Below, piece by piece: positions 9,297 to 18,681 of a stretch of DNA of 37,006 bases. The notes beneath the pieces were generated by a model. The model was not told where the DNA came from and did no database searches. It saw only the letters and a program-made list of their open reading frames with translations. The position numbers and the translations under genes are program-made. How positions within the stretch are numbered: the stretch's first letter is position 1; each line of letters begins with the position of its first letter. This stretch comes from Campylobacterales bacterium. Lineage in GTDB: Bacteria > Campylobacterota > Campylobacteria > Campylobacterales > Hydrogenimonadaceae. The stretch is taken from contig JAMOOM010000135.1 of assembly GCA_027065515.1 (NCBI GenBank), positions 1-37,006 on the forward strand. The letters are read 5' to 3'.

Positions 9297-11675
9297 ATGT
9301 CCATCGGAATGCTAACTGTCATCAAGCGCAACGGCAGAGCCGAGCCGCTTGATATTACAAAAATTCAAAAATATACATCCGCTGCCGTAGAGGGGCTCGA
9401 AGGCGTAAGCCAGAGTGAGCTGGAAGTAGATGCGAAAATCCAGTTTCGCGACCGCATCACGACGGAAGAGATCCAGCAGACGCTTATAAAGACGGCCGTT
9501 GACAAGATAGACATCGACAGGCCAAACTGGACATTTGTCGCGGCGCGCCTTTTTCTATATGATCTTTATCACAAAGTCAACGGCTTTACAGGATATGGCA
9601 GCCTTCGTGATTATTTCGAAAAAGGCGAAGCGGAGGGGCGAATAGTTCTGGGGCTGAAAGAGAAGTATAATCTCGAGGATCTTGACAACTATATCGAACC
9701 CAAAAGGGATATGCAATTCAATTATCTCGGGATTCGCACACTCTACGACCGATATCTGTTGAAAGATCGTCGAAACGACCCGATCGAGCTTCCGCAGCAC
9801 CTCTTTATGGGCGTAGCGATGTTTTTGGCGCAAAATGAGCTCAACTGCCAGGAGTGGGCAAAAAAGTTCTACGATGTGATAAGCCGCTTCGAAGTGATGG
9901 TAGCCACTCCGACGCTCTCGAATGCCAGGACCCCAAGGCACCAGCTCTCTTCATGCTATATCGGAAGCACTCCCGACAAGATCGAAGGGATATTCGACGC
10001 ATACAAAGAGATGGCTTTGCTGAGCAAATTCGGAGGAGGCATCGGCTGGGACTGGAGCAAGGTACGCGGAATGGGAAGCTATATCGACAGCCACAAAAAT
10101 GCCGCCGGAGGCATTGTCCCATTTCTGAAAATCACGAACGATATCGCGATCGCAGTCGATCAGCTTGGAACGCGAAAAGGTGCGATAGCCGTATATATCG
10201 AACCATGGCATATCGACGTTTGGGATTTTATCGATCTGAAGAAAAATTCGGGAGAAGAGCGCAGGCGCGCCCACGACCTCTTTCCGGCCCTGTGGATAAA
10301 CGATCTTTTCATGGAGCGGGTCGAGGAAGATGGGGTCTGGACACTTTTTGACCCATACGAAACGAGCGACCTGACCGATCTGCACTCTGAAGCGTTCAAA
10401 AACCGATACGAAGAGTACGAAAAAGATCCGGATATCTTCAAAGAGCGTGTCAAAGCAAAAGAGCTTTGGAAAAAGATATTGATGAGTTATTTCGAAATCG
10501 GAAGTCCATTTCTGTGCTTCAAAGATACGGCCAATCGCGTCAATCCAAACGACCACTGCGGTATCATCAGAAGCTCGAATCTTTGTACCGAGATATTCCA
10601 GAACACACAGCCGAACCACTATAAAGTGCAGGTTAAATTTACGGATGGGTCCATTTCGCACTACGAAGAAGAGGATGATGTAAAGGTGGACAGCGGCATT
10701 GTCAAAAAGGCCAAAAAGATCACTGCGCTCGACTCCATCGGCGGCAAGGATATATACATCGTCGAAAAAGTGGGCGAAGACGGCAAAACAGCCGTCTGCA
10801 ATCTGGCCAGTTTGAACCTATCCAAAATAAATACGAAAGAGGAGATCGAACGCGTCGTCCCGACGGCGATCAGAATGCTCGACAATGTAATCGATCTCAA
10901 CTTCTATCCGCTTGAAAAGGTGAAAAAGACCAACGAACGCTCGAGGGCCATTGGACTGGGAGTCATGGGCGAAGCGCAAATGGTGGCCGAAAAGGGTGTG
11001 CAATGGGGCAGCGGCGAACACCTTGAGTTGATCGACGAAGTGATGGAGATGGTGAGCTACAATGCGATCAGGGCCTCGTCCAATCTCGCTATCGAAAAGG
11101 GTTGCTATCCCGACTATGAAGGATCCAAATGGAGCCGCGGCACTCTTCCGATAGACAATGCGAACCCCAATGCAAAAGCCCTGACGGACAGAGGCGGACT
11201 CTTTGGGTATGTGTATGACTGGGAAGCGTTGCGCAAAAAGGTCCAAGAGGACGGAATGAGAAACGGCTATCTGATGGCCATAGCGCCTACAAGCTCCATC
11301 TCCATCCTCGTAGGCACGACACAGACGATAGAGCCGGTCTATAAACGCAAATGGTTCGAAGAGAATCTTAGCGGACTCATCCCCGTCGTGGTGCCGAACC
11401 TCTCCCCTGAAACATGGCAATACTATACGCCGGCTTTCGAGCTGGACCAAAAGGTGATCGTACGCGCAGCGGCTGTTCGCCAGAAATGGATCGACCAGGG
11501 TCAAAGCCTGAATATCTTCATTTCGCTCGACAAGGCAAGTGGCAGATATCTGCATGAAATATATACAGAGGCATGGAAGCTCGGGGTTAAATCGACATAC
11601 TATCTAAGAAGCCAATCTCCGGAAATGGACGAAGATATAGCCGATCGGAGCATGGAGTGCCTTGGCTGCCAATAA
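9297..11675 (+). CDS. nrdA: Ribonucleoside-diphosphate reductase alpha subunit (class Ia), with ATP-cone
   Basis: 792 aa; MLTVIKRNGRAEPLDITKIQKYTSAAVEGL ATP-cone; NLCTEI; CNLASLNL; C-terminal ECLGCQ. Confidence 0.95.
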   Translation: MSIGMLTVIKRNGRAEPLDITKIQKYTSAAVEGLEGVSQSELEVDAKIQFRDRITTEEIQQTLIKTAVDKIDIDRPNWTFVAARLFLYDLYHKVNGFTGYGSLRDYFEKGEAEGRIVLGLKEKYNLEDLDNYIEPKRDMQFNYLGIRTLYDRYLLKDRRNDPIELPQHLFMGVAMFLAQNELNCQEWAKKFYDVISRFEVMVATPTLSNARTPRHQLSSCYIGSTPDKIEGIFDAYKEMALLSKFGGGIGWDWSKVRGMGSYIDSHKNAAGGIVPFLKITNDIAIAVDQLGTRKGAIAVYIEPWHIDVWDFIDLKKNSGEERRRAHDLFPALWINDLFMERVEEDGVWTLFDPYETSDLTDLHSEAFKNRYEEYEKDPDIFKERVKAKELWKKILMSYFEIGSPFLCFKDTANRVNPNDHCGIIRSSNLCTEIFQNTQPNHYKVQVKFTDGSISHYEEEDDVKVDSGIVKKAKKITALDSIGGKDIYIVEKVGEDGKTAVCNLASLNLSKINTKEEIERVVPTAIRMLDNVIDLNFYPLEKVKKTNERSRAIGLGVMGEAQMVAEKGVQWGSGEHLELIDEVMEMVSYNAIRASSNLAIEKGCYPDYEGSKWSRGTLPIDNANPNAKALTDRGGLFGYVYDWEALRKKVQEDGMRNGYLMAIAPTSSISILVGTTQTIEPVYKRKWFEENLSGLIPVVVPNLSPETWQYYTPAFELDQKVIVRAAAVRQKWIDQGQSLNIFISLDKASGRYLHEIYTEAWKLGVKSTYYLRSQSPEMDEDIADRSMECLGCQ

Positions 11676-11704
11676 GAAGAGGTCGCAACCCTTCTTCAGG
11701 GCGC

Positions 11705-11731
11705 CTTTAGAGGTCTCCTAAAGCTGTTTTT
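11705..11731 (+). terminator. Weak terminator/attenuator-like hairpin between nrdA and nrdB
   Basis: CTTTAG-AGGTCTC-CTAAAG followed by CTGTTTTT. Confidence 0.35.
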
Positions 11732-11774
11732 CGATAAAATCTATCGCAACACCAAAGGGTTACGGAATCGAATT

Positions 11775-12797
11775 ATGAAAAAGAGACTCTACAATACAGA
11801 ATGCGACACGACTCGCTCTACGACCTCCATAATAAACGGCTGCACGGCCGGAATAATCAATCTGAACAGATGCTCATACCCATGGGCTTACAACCTATGG
11901 GAAGTGATGATGGCCAACACATGGTTTCCTTCGGAAGTGGATCTGACGGAAGATGCAAGAGACTACAAACATCTTCTTCCGGCAGAACGCCGTATGTACG
12001 ACAAAGTGCTGGCCCAGCTCATTTTCATGGACTCGATCCAGACGAACAATACCGTTGACAATGTCAACCCCTGGATCACGGCGCCCGAAGTGAATATGTG
12101 TCTTGTCCGACAGGCTTTCGAAGAGGCGCTGCATTCTCAAAGCTATGCCGTCATGGTGGATAGCATCTCCATCAATACGGATGAAATTTACGATATGTGG
12201 AAAAGCGACCAGGAGCTCCTTCGCAAAAACTCTTTCATCGGCGATGTATATGAAAAGTATGGCGAACTGGCTCAAGACGACGACGAAGCGAAAATCTATA
12301 TGCTAGTAGCGAACCAGTGCCTGGAGGGAATCTACTTTTACAGTGGATTTTCGGCGATGTACGCATTGGCACGAAGTGGCAAGATGCTTGGAAGCGCACA
12401 GATGATCCGCTTCATTCAGCGCGACGAAGTGACCCACCTGGCACTCTACAGCAATATCATCAAAGATATCAAAAAAGAGTATCCGCATCTGTTCAATAGC
12501 CGGGTCATCGGCAATATGCGCGATATGTACCGACAGGCATATGAACTCGAACGCAACTGGGGATGGTATGTCACCGAAGACCAGATTCTTGGCCTCAATC
12601 AAAAGATCATCGATCAGTATATACAATTCCTGACTGACAAGCGCCTGAAAGCGATAGGACTGGATCCGATGTTCGGAGCCGACAATCCTATCAAATGGGT
12701 TGACAGTTTTTCTACTTTCAATGACCAAAAAACCAACTTTTTCGAAGGCAATGTCACCAACTACTCAAAAGGAAGTATCAGTTTTGACGACTTCTGA
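11775..12797 (+). CDS. nrdB: Ribonucleoside-diphosphate reductase beta subunit
   Basis: 340 aa; YDKVLAQLIFMDSIQTNN, EALHSQSYAVMVDSI, QCLEGIYFYSGFSAMYAL, RDEVTHLALY metal ligands. Confidence 0.95.
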   Translation: MKKRLYNTECDTTRSTTSIINGCTAGIINLNRCSYPWAYNLWEVMMANTWFPSEVDLTEDARDYKHLLPAERRMYDKVLAQLIFMDSIQTNNTVDNVNPWITAPEVNMCLVRQAFEEALHSQSYAVMVDSISINTDEIYDMWKSDQELLRKNSFIGDVYEKYGELAQDDDEAKIYMLVANQCLEGIYFYSGFSAMYALARSGKMLGSAQMIRFIQRDEVTHLALYSNIIKDIKKEYPHLFNSRVIGNMRDMYRQAYELERNWGWYVTEDQILGLNQKIIDQYIQFLTDKRLKAIGLDPMFGADNPIKWVDSFSTFNDQKTNFFEGNVTNYSKGSISFDDF

Positions 12798-13527
12798 TGC
12801 CAAATGGAAAACGTATGCGATACAGATGACTACAAGTGATGACTTCGACGCCAACGTCGATCATCTTTTGAAGCTTGTCTCCAAGCTGCCACGACATTCG
12901 ATTGTGGTGACTCCGGAAGTATGCCTCACCGGCTTCTCCTACGACAGAATGGAAGAGGCCGTAAAAACCGGCCTTTACGCCATACAGAAAGTAAAAGAGC
13001 TAAGTGAGGACAAAATAATAACGCTGACAACCATCCAAAAGGAGGATGGCCATTATGTAAACAGGACGGATGTCGTACATAATGGAAAAATCGTCCACTC
13101 ACAGCACAAAATCAAACTGTTCCTTCTTGGCAACGAACACCGCTATTTCAAAGCGGGCAGTGAAGAAGAGGTCGAAATTTTTGAAATCGAAGGGATGAAA
13201 TTTGGCATTCTTGTCTGTTTCGAGATGCGCTATACGGAGTTTTGGCTAAAGCTTCGGGGCGCGGATATAATCCTCAATCCTTCGATGTGGGGCAAGCCGC
13301 GCAAATACCATTATGAGATTCTCACGCGCGCTCTTGCAATCGCCAACCAGTGCTATGTAATAGCCGCCAACAGTGCAAATGAAGATATGGCCGCCAGCAG
13401 CGCGATCATAGACCCCGATGGCAAAGCGGTTGCCGACGATGAAACCGAAGTGCTTGAGGGAGAATTCAATCCCAAAGAGGTGGAGCGGATAAGGCGCTAT
13501 ATCGATATGGATATCTTTCATGAATAG
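12784..13527 (+). CDS. Carbon-nitrogen hydrolase (nitrilase/amidase superfamily)
   Basis: VVTPEVCLTGFSYD (Glu), HKIKLFL (Lys), GILVCFEMRY (Cys). TTG start at 12784 overlapping nrdB is a guess. Confidence 0.85.
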   Translation: MTTSDAKWKTYAIQMTTSDDFDANVDHLLKLVSKLPRHSIVVTPEVCLTGFSYDRMEEAVKTGLYAIQKVKELSEDKIITLTTIQKEDGHYVNRTDVVHNGKIVHSQHKIKLFLLGNEHRYFKAGSEEEVEIFEIEGMKFGILVCFEMRYTEFWLKLRGADIILNPSMWGKPRKYHYEILTRALAIANQCYVIAANSANEDMAASSAIIDPDGKAVADDETEVLEGEFNPKEVERIRRYIDMDIFHE

Positions 13528-14155
13528 CTCCAAGCGCATCGTCTTGCAAAAATTTGCGGATGCTTTGGCCGACAAAGTACCTATGACACCTGTAGTTTAC
13601 AAAGCGTTCACCCAGATAGAACGCGAGCTGTTCGTGCCAAGAGGATTTGCACAATGGGCCTATAGGCTCGATGCACTCCCTATCAAAGCCGACCAATGGA
13701 TCAGTTCCCCTGTGACAGTGGCGAAAATGACACTCTTTCTCGAGCCGGAAGGCGCCGACAATGTACTCGAGATTGGCTGTGGCAGTGGCTACCAGGCTGC
13801 GATACTGAGCCGTATATTCCGTCGGGTCTTTACAATAGAGAGAATCGATTCTTTACTCAAAGAGGCTAGAGAGCGATTTAAAAAACTCGATATACACAAC
13901 ATTCATACCCGACTCGACGACGGTCAGCGCGGATGGCGCCAATTTGCCCCTTTCGACAGGATCCTCTTTTCGGCATCCACGCCAAAAGTGCCGGATACGC
14001 TTTTTGAACAGCTTGCCGACAACGGCATACTGGTCGCACCGATAGAACAAAGAGAGAAACAAGTCATTACACGTTTCAAAAAAGAGAATGGACAGATTAC
14101 GCAAAAGCCCCTGGATGAATGCCTTTTCGTGCCTGTCAAAGATGGAATCGCATAG
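13520..14155 (+). CDS. pcm: Protein-L-isoaspartate O-methyltransferase
   Basis: 211 aa; QWISSPVTVAKMTLFLEPEGADNVLEIGCGSGYQAAILSRI. Confidence 0.92.
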   Translation: MNSSKRIVLQKFADALADKVPMTPVVYKAFTQIERELFVPRGFAQWAYRLDALPIKADQWISSPVTVAKMTLFLEPEGADNVLEIGCGSGYQAAILSRIFRRVFTIERIDSLLKEARERFKKLDIHNIHTRLDDGQRGWRQFAPFDRILFSASTPKVPDTLFEQLADNGILVAPIEQREKQVITRFKKENGQITQKPLDECLFVPVKDGIA

Positions 14156-14196
14156 ACCGCTTCACCTCCTCTATATTGCCGATAACCTCATTTTGG

Positions 14197-14202
14197 TATA
14201 AT
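14197..14202 (+). promoter_or_regulatory. Candidate sigma70 -10 box
   Basis: TATAAT in TTTTGGTATAATGTAAA, 30 nt upstream of the ATG at 14232. Confidence 0.45.
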
Positions 14203-14231
14203 GTAAAAAACTGTCAACACCGGATGTCAAT

Positions 14232-14948
14232 ATGCAGCAACTTGTCAAACCAGCCGAATATGCCAAAATGCAAGGTATGTCACGCCAGAGTGTCTATGCC
14301 AAAATAAAAAGAGGAACACTCCCCTCCAGAAAAATCGACGGCCGCTACTATGTCATTGTCGCTTCGGACGAGTCGATCGATCTTGAATCCGACACGGAGC
14401 GAAAAGAGGAACCCGACAGGAGTGAAAAGGAGAGAATCGAGCAAGTTTCACTCATTCACGAACTCAGAGAGGTTTTGAAGGCCAAAGATGAAACGATAGA
14501 GGTTTTGAAAACTTCCATAGAGGACCTGAAAGAGGCAAACGCCCAGATCACACAAACGCTCCAGCAAGAGATCACACTTCTCAAGCAGGCTTTTTACGAG
14601 ATGAAAAACATCTATCAGGCGGGCAGGGAGTTGACACACGCGACCGAATACCGTACCCGGGAGGCAGAAGAGGAGCCCAAAGAGACAGAGACTGTATCGA
14701 CGGAAGAGAAAACGATCTTTGAAGAAGAGCCTGTATCCAAAAAAGTGAAAAAAAGTGCAGCCAACGAAGAGGAGTGCTGGATCCCTCTTGGCGACCTGAT
14801 CCAGCGGCAGCACTTCAACTACAACAAAGCCAAACAGATCGTCAAACGTTTCAAAAAAGCGTATAAAAAGGGAGACAAACGAGTCAAAAAGAGAAACGGC
14901 ATATACTACATCTCATGTTACGATTTCTATGAAGATATCCTCGATTAG
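14232..14948 (+). CDS. HTH plus long coiled-coil protein (putative DNA-binding)
   Basis: LVKPAEYAKMQGMSRQSVYAKIKRGTLPSRKIDGRYYVI is a MerR/excisionase-like HTH; E/K/Q-rich coiled coil follows. Confidence 0.65.
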   Translation: MQQLVKPAEYAKMQGMSRQSVYAKIKRGTLPSRKIDGRYYVIVASDESIDLESDTERKEEPDRSEKERIEQVSLIHELREVLKAKDETIEVLKTSIEDLKEANAQITQTLQQEITLLKQAFYEMKNIYQAGRELTHATEYRTREAEEEPKETETVSTEEKTIFEEEPVSKKVKKSAANEEECWIPLGDLIQRQHFNYNKAKQIVKRFKKAYKKGDKRVKKRNGIYYISCYDFYEDILD

Positions 14949-14978
14949 AGATGCACTTGAAAGTTTCCCCGGTTTTGG

Positions 14979-14984
14979 TATAAT
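14979..14984 (+). promoter_or_regulatory. Candidate -10 box of tRNA-Pro
   Basis: TATAAT in GGTTTTGGTATAATTGCACTC. Confidence 0.5.
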
Positions 14985-15003
14985 TGCACTCCACTTTCAG
15001 TGT

Positions 15004-15081
15004 CGGGGTGTGGCGCAGCCTGGTTAGCGTGCTACCTTGGGGTGGTAGAGGCCGCGGGTTCAAATCCCGCCACTCCGACCA
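15004..15081 (+). tRNA. tRNA-Pro (anticodon GGG)
   Basis: Acceptor CGGGGTG/CACTCCG, anticodon arm CTACC-TTGGGGT-GGTAG, T-arm GCGGG-TTCAAAT-CCCGC, encoded CCA. Confidence 0.96.
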
Positions 15082-15115
15082 TTTGAAATTCCTACTTCAA
15101 TAATTTTCTAGACTC

Positions 15116-15143
15116 AAAAATTTATCGAATTGCTAAATTTTTT
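15116..15143 (+). terminator. AT-rich hairpin downstream of tRNA-Pro
   Basis: Perfect 9-bp inverted repeat AAAAATTTA/TAAATTTTT with T-run. Confidence 0.4.
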
Positions 15144-15237
15144 ACAATCTTGTTATATCGATACGGAGCCTCTTGATGACGTATCGAAAGCCAATTGGAA
15201 TTTATCCACTATGAAAATCTCGATAAAAGGTGCATAG

Positions 15238-15648
15238 ATGAGTTTTGACTGCTATATTTGGCTTGGGGTTTATCTGATTACATTGGCATTATTGCTAAGG
15301 GCATATTATCACATCTCCAGAAAGTGCCTATTGCATGGGGTTGCACAAAGAACCATAGAAGTGCAATCCAAAAAAAACGAAAGCGTTGCTATAACACTAG
15401 ACTTTCAAACAGCTCTGGCGATCAGGGAATTCATTATCCGATACACAAAAGCGAAAGAGCGTGGAGAACTGGGAATTTCCGATTTCGATGCAGACGAAGA
15501 GAAGTTTGGCATAGTGCTTCGAAAACTCAATCGCGCTATCGGCACCGAATTAATCAAAAACGCCGAAAAACTCAGCGGTGATCACTGGGATGAAATGTCG
15601 GGGATGTTTATACGAAGGGGTGCCGATGGCTCAATGCAAAAAAGGTAG
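15238..15648 (+). CDS. Hypothetical N-terminally membrane-anchored protein
   Basis: 136 aa; N-terminal hydrophobic CYIWLGVYLITLALLLRAYYHI; soluble C-terminal part. Confidence 0.6.
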   Translation: MSFDCYIWLGVYLITLALLLRAYYHISRKCLLHGVAQRTIEVQSKKNESVAITLDFQTALAIREFIIRYTKAKERGELGISDFDADEEKFGIVLRKLNRAIGTELIKNAEKLSGDHWDEMSGMFIRRGADGSMQKR

Positions 15649-16081
15649 GCGGCACTATTTCGCCTATGGCTCGAATATGCATCCAGCACAAATGGCACTG
15701 CGCTGTCCCGACGCACAAATCGCATCTGTCGGGGTGCTGTATGGATACGAATTCATCATCAACGAATGGGGTATCGCCACGGTCGTCAAAAATGAAAACT
15801 TTTTGACGTTGGGCCTCATATGGGAGATCTCTTCCAATGATGAGAATATGCTCGACCTTTACGAAGGGATTGCCGGAAATTACTACAGAAAGTCAAAAGC
15901 GGAAATCGAATCTGTAGGGGGAAAGAAGCATTTCGAATGCCTCGTATATCTCGCCTCGAACAACACTCGCGGAGTACCGCGGGAGGATTATCTAGCAGGG
16001 ATTATAGAGGCTGCCGAAACGGCACGCTTTCCTTCCGCCTATCTCACGGTACTGAAAAGATGGAGAGAGAGCGTAATTTAG
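15626..16081 (+). CDS. Gamma-glutamylcyclotransferase-like (AIG2/GGCT) protein
   Basis: HYFAYGSNMHPAQMALRCPDAQ; LDLYEGIAGNYYRK. Start chosen at the internal ATG. Confidence 0.8.
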   Translation: MAQCKKGRRHYFAYGSNMHPAQMALRCPDAQIASVGVLYGYEFIINEWGIATVVKNENFLTLGLIWEISSNDENMLDLYEGIAGNYYRKSKAEIESVGGKKHFECLVYLASNNTRGVPREDYLAGIIEAAETARFPSAYLTVLKRWRESVI

Positions 16082-16203
16082 GAAAAAATATCTCCACAAT
16101 GCCGTAGCCCTTTTCCTCAATACGCCCAGGCGGAGCCAAAGTTCGTTTTTCTCATGGTACGTCTGTTAAAATACCTGACAACATAAAGCAATGAGGACTG
16201 GTT

Positions 16204-16743
16204 ATGGATTTGAGGAAAATTTCAGATGAACTCGAACAGAAGCTGCAAGATGTGCAGACGCTGATGGAGATCGAAGAGGCCGACGAAAACATGAGCGAAG
16301 AGCGTAAAGTAGAGCTGGCCAAGAGGTTCTACGAGATCAAGGAGTCGTTCGAAAAAGAGACCATTCCGGAGATCAACGGCAGGCTGATCGAGAAGATCGT
16401 CTCGGTCGCCGGGATGAACTACGAAAAGAGGATCATCGGGACCGGCGAGGGTGTGAAGGAGTGGATACTCAAAAGAGATGAGGATATGAAGGACTTCCAT
16501 CTGAAGAACCGCGCCTGGCTGGGGGGCGGTCTTGAGAATATCGGCAGGCTCATCCTCCAGACCAACGACAACACCCAAGACGCGAAGATATTCCTGCAAG
16601 ATGAGATCAGGGCGCTCTGGGACGGCATGATGCTCAGGTTCAAACAGCTGAACGAAAGAATCGACACGCTCGAAAAACGCCTCGCGAGGATGGAGGAGAA
16701 GATCGACGCGATCGTCGAGAATACCAAAAGGAGGAGGTACTGA
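16204..16743 (+). CDS. Hypothetical coiled-coil protein
   Basis: 179 aa; C-terminal heptad-like RFKQLNERIDTLEKRLARMEEKIDAIVENTKRRRY. Confidence 0.6.
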   Translation: MDLRKISDELEQKLQDVQTLMEIEEADENMSEERKVELAKRFYEIKESFEKETIPEINGRLIEKIVSVAGMNYEKRIIGTGEGVKEWILKRDEDMKDFHLKNRAWLGGGLENIGRLILQTNDNTQDAKIFLQDEIRALWDGMMLRFKQLNERIDTLEKRLARMEEKIDAIVENTKRRRY

Positions 16744-16904
16744 TGCAAGAAGATCCGCTTTTGGGAAAACTATCGGAAGAAGAGAGCCTCAACGCCGACA
16801 TGCTGGGAGATCTTTTCGGCATACCGGGAGAGGAAATCGCCGCCGCGCAGGAAGAGGGGAAGGCGAAGATGGAGCGGGCGCTGGATGCCACCCTCGGGAT
16901 GTAA
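16743..16904 (+). CDS. 53-aa acidic small protein coupled to the upstream coiled-coil gene
   Basis: TGATG stop/start overlap; MQEDPLLGKLSEEESLNADMLGDLFGIPGEEIAAAQEEGKAKMERALDATLGM*. Not in the supplied ORF track. Confidence 0.5.
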   Translation: MQEDPLLGKLSEEESLNADMLGDLFGIPGEEIAAAQEEGKAKMERALDATLGM

Positions 16905-16985
16905 GGCTGCCAGGTGCCGGCAACGCGCACGGCGAAGCTCCCGGATGCGCCCTTTCCAACATGACAAGATACCAGAGTTTACTTG

Positions 16986-18500
16986 TCACATATGCCTGTC
17001 TCTTTTCAGCCTTATCGATTCATCAAGCTCTTTTTCAATCTCCTCCCGCTCTTTTTGTGTCAGGTATTCCGCCTTTATCGCCTCTTTGGTTTCTTTGGAT
17101 ACGATATCCACAGTAGCACTCTCTTCAAACTCTTTAATGTGGTAGTTTATCGAAAAGCTTTCCGGAAGCTTCCCTCTGATGTAAAACCTCTCTTTCAGCC
17201 TGTTCAAATTCGCTTCAAGCAGATTAAAATGCTCTTCCGCCTTATCCAGATCCTCTTTGTCTGCGATATAAGGCTCCGCTGCTTTGCCCGGGCCGTAGCC
17301 GTATGAGATTTTGTGATCCTGCGATATATGGTATTTGTGCAGAAAGTTCTCTTTTGCGGCATCCCATCCGACTTCGCCGAACTTTCTGATCATCTGTTCT
17401 TCGTTTTGAAAAGCGAGGATGAGCTCATTATTCGATTCACGTAGTACGTCGTTGTGAATATCCGTATCGCTAGGAAAGACTCTGTTGGCTTCATCCACGA
17501 TAATCGTAACCGGCACGGGATCGCCGTTGCGCACTCTTAGGCTCAGCTTTTCAAGCAAAGAGTCTAGCAATATGGAGTGAATATCCGTGCTAAGACTCTC
17601 TATATCGACGATTATAATTTTTCTTCGATCTATCATTTCCAGAAGATTCTCCTCGCTTTCGTTTACAAACTCTTTTCTCGCAAGATCGACTATCGCGTTA
17701 TACAGTACCTCAAGTACGCCGTTGTTCCCCGCACCACTTTCGCTGTCCACATCTATCGTAATGCCGCTGATCGCGCCACGTGCATTTTTGAATCTCATAA
17801 CCTTTATCGCAAGCTCGTACCTGAGGTCCTCGTCATCCAGTGCCCCAATCTCTTTGCCCGGCGGTAATCCGCATCCCATTCCCATGGTTTGTGGAAAGCC
17901 ATTTTTAACCATTTCACCGAGGCGGAACTCCAGCAATCCCAAACCCGCCAAAAATCTTTTAAAGGATTTCGGATTGTTCACGATTTTTTTCAACTCTTTA
18001 AAGGAGGGCTTCTCCCCGAAAATGATACGATCGTCGTGAATCACCGATTTTATTTCATGTAACCCTCGTTCGACAAGCCATTTTTCTATATTATAGATAG
18101 CGTTGAGTACATCCACTATAGCGACGGCCCATCTTGCCGCGCTGTTCGACCAGTACGGATCGTTGGATCTGTTGGCCGCGTGCAGTATCTTCTGCAAAGA
18201 CCTGCCGTCGAGAGTGTCCAGAAGATTGATATAGACACCATGCGGTTTTCCGATTTCGACAACATCTTCCAGCCGCCCTGCCTTGAACGCTATATGCTTG
18301 ACGTATCTATGCTCATGCCCTTTGTAGGCGTATACGACAACAGCATTTCCTCTTTCGATTCTGTCTTTAAGCGTGGGTCTGATAACGGTTGCTGTCTTGC
18401 CAGAACCTGTGGAACCGGTTACGAAACCATGAAGAAAATCGAAAGGGACCACTCCAGTTGCACCCCTCGCTTCATCTGCTAAAAATCCAATCAAAGACAT
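16986..18500 (-). CDS. VirD4/TraG/HerA-like P-loop ATPase, no obvious N-terminal TM segment
   Basis: 504 aa; Walker A FVTGSTGSGKTATV; NDPYWSNSAARWAVAIVDVL; Walker B VPVTIIVDEANRVF; ELILAFQNEEQMIRKFG resembling the coupling-protein Q-motif region. Confidence 0.75.
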   Translation of the reverse strand: MSLIGFLADEARGATGVVPFDFLHGFVTGSTGSGKTATVIRPTLKDRIERGNAVVVYAYKGHEHRYVKHIAFKAGRLEDVVEIGKPHGVYINLLDTLDGRSLQKILHAANRSNDPYWSNSAARWAVAIVDVLNAIYNIEKWLVERGLHEIKSVIHDDRIIFGEKPSFKELKKIVNNPKSFKRFLAGLGLLEFRLGEMVKNGFPQTMGMGCGLPPGKEIGALDDEDLRYELAIKVMRFKNARGAISGITIDVDSESGAGNNGVLEVLYNAIVDLARKEFVNESEENLLEMIDRRKIIIVDIESLSTDIHSILLDSLLEKLSLRVRNGDPVPVTIIVDEANRVFPSDTDIHNDVLRESNNELILAFQNEEQMIRKFGEVGWDAAKENFLHKYHISQDHKISYGYGPGKAAEPYIADKEDLDKAEEHFNLLEANLNRLKERFYIRGKLPESFSINYHIKEFEESATVDIVSKETKEAIKAEYLTQKEREEIEKELDESIRLKRDRHM

Positions 18501-18681
18501 GCCGACTCCTTCGTATAATCTAAATCGCCACTTCGCTGAAGCTGTCCGATAAGATAATTGTAGCTGTTTTGGAAAAGATTTTCAACACTAAATACAATTT
18601 TATATAATTTAGGGGCATTTTATTTGCAAATTTCCTTTCGTTCTGATATACTTGTCCCAGCAAATCACAAGGAGTTAAAAG

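Noticed and set aside
15004-15081. tRNA-Pro as a proven integration site
   Set aside because: No integrase and no downstream copy of the tRNA 3' end found by eye, so only reported as a possible boundary.
16962-16988. TGACAAG/CTTGTCA inverted repeat as a terminator
   Set aside because: Overlaps the ATPase stop codon and lacks a T-run; evidence too weak to call.
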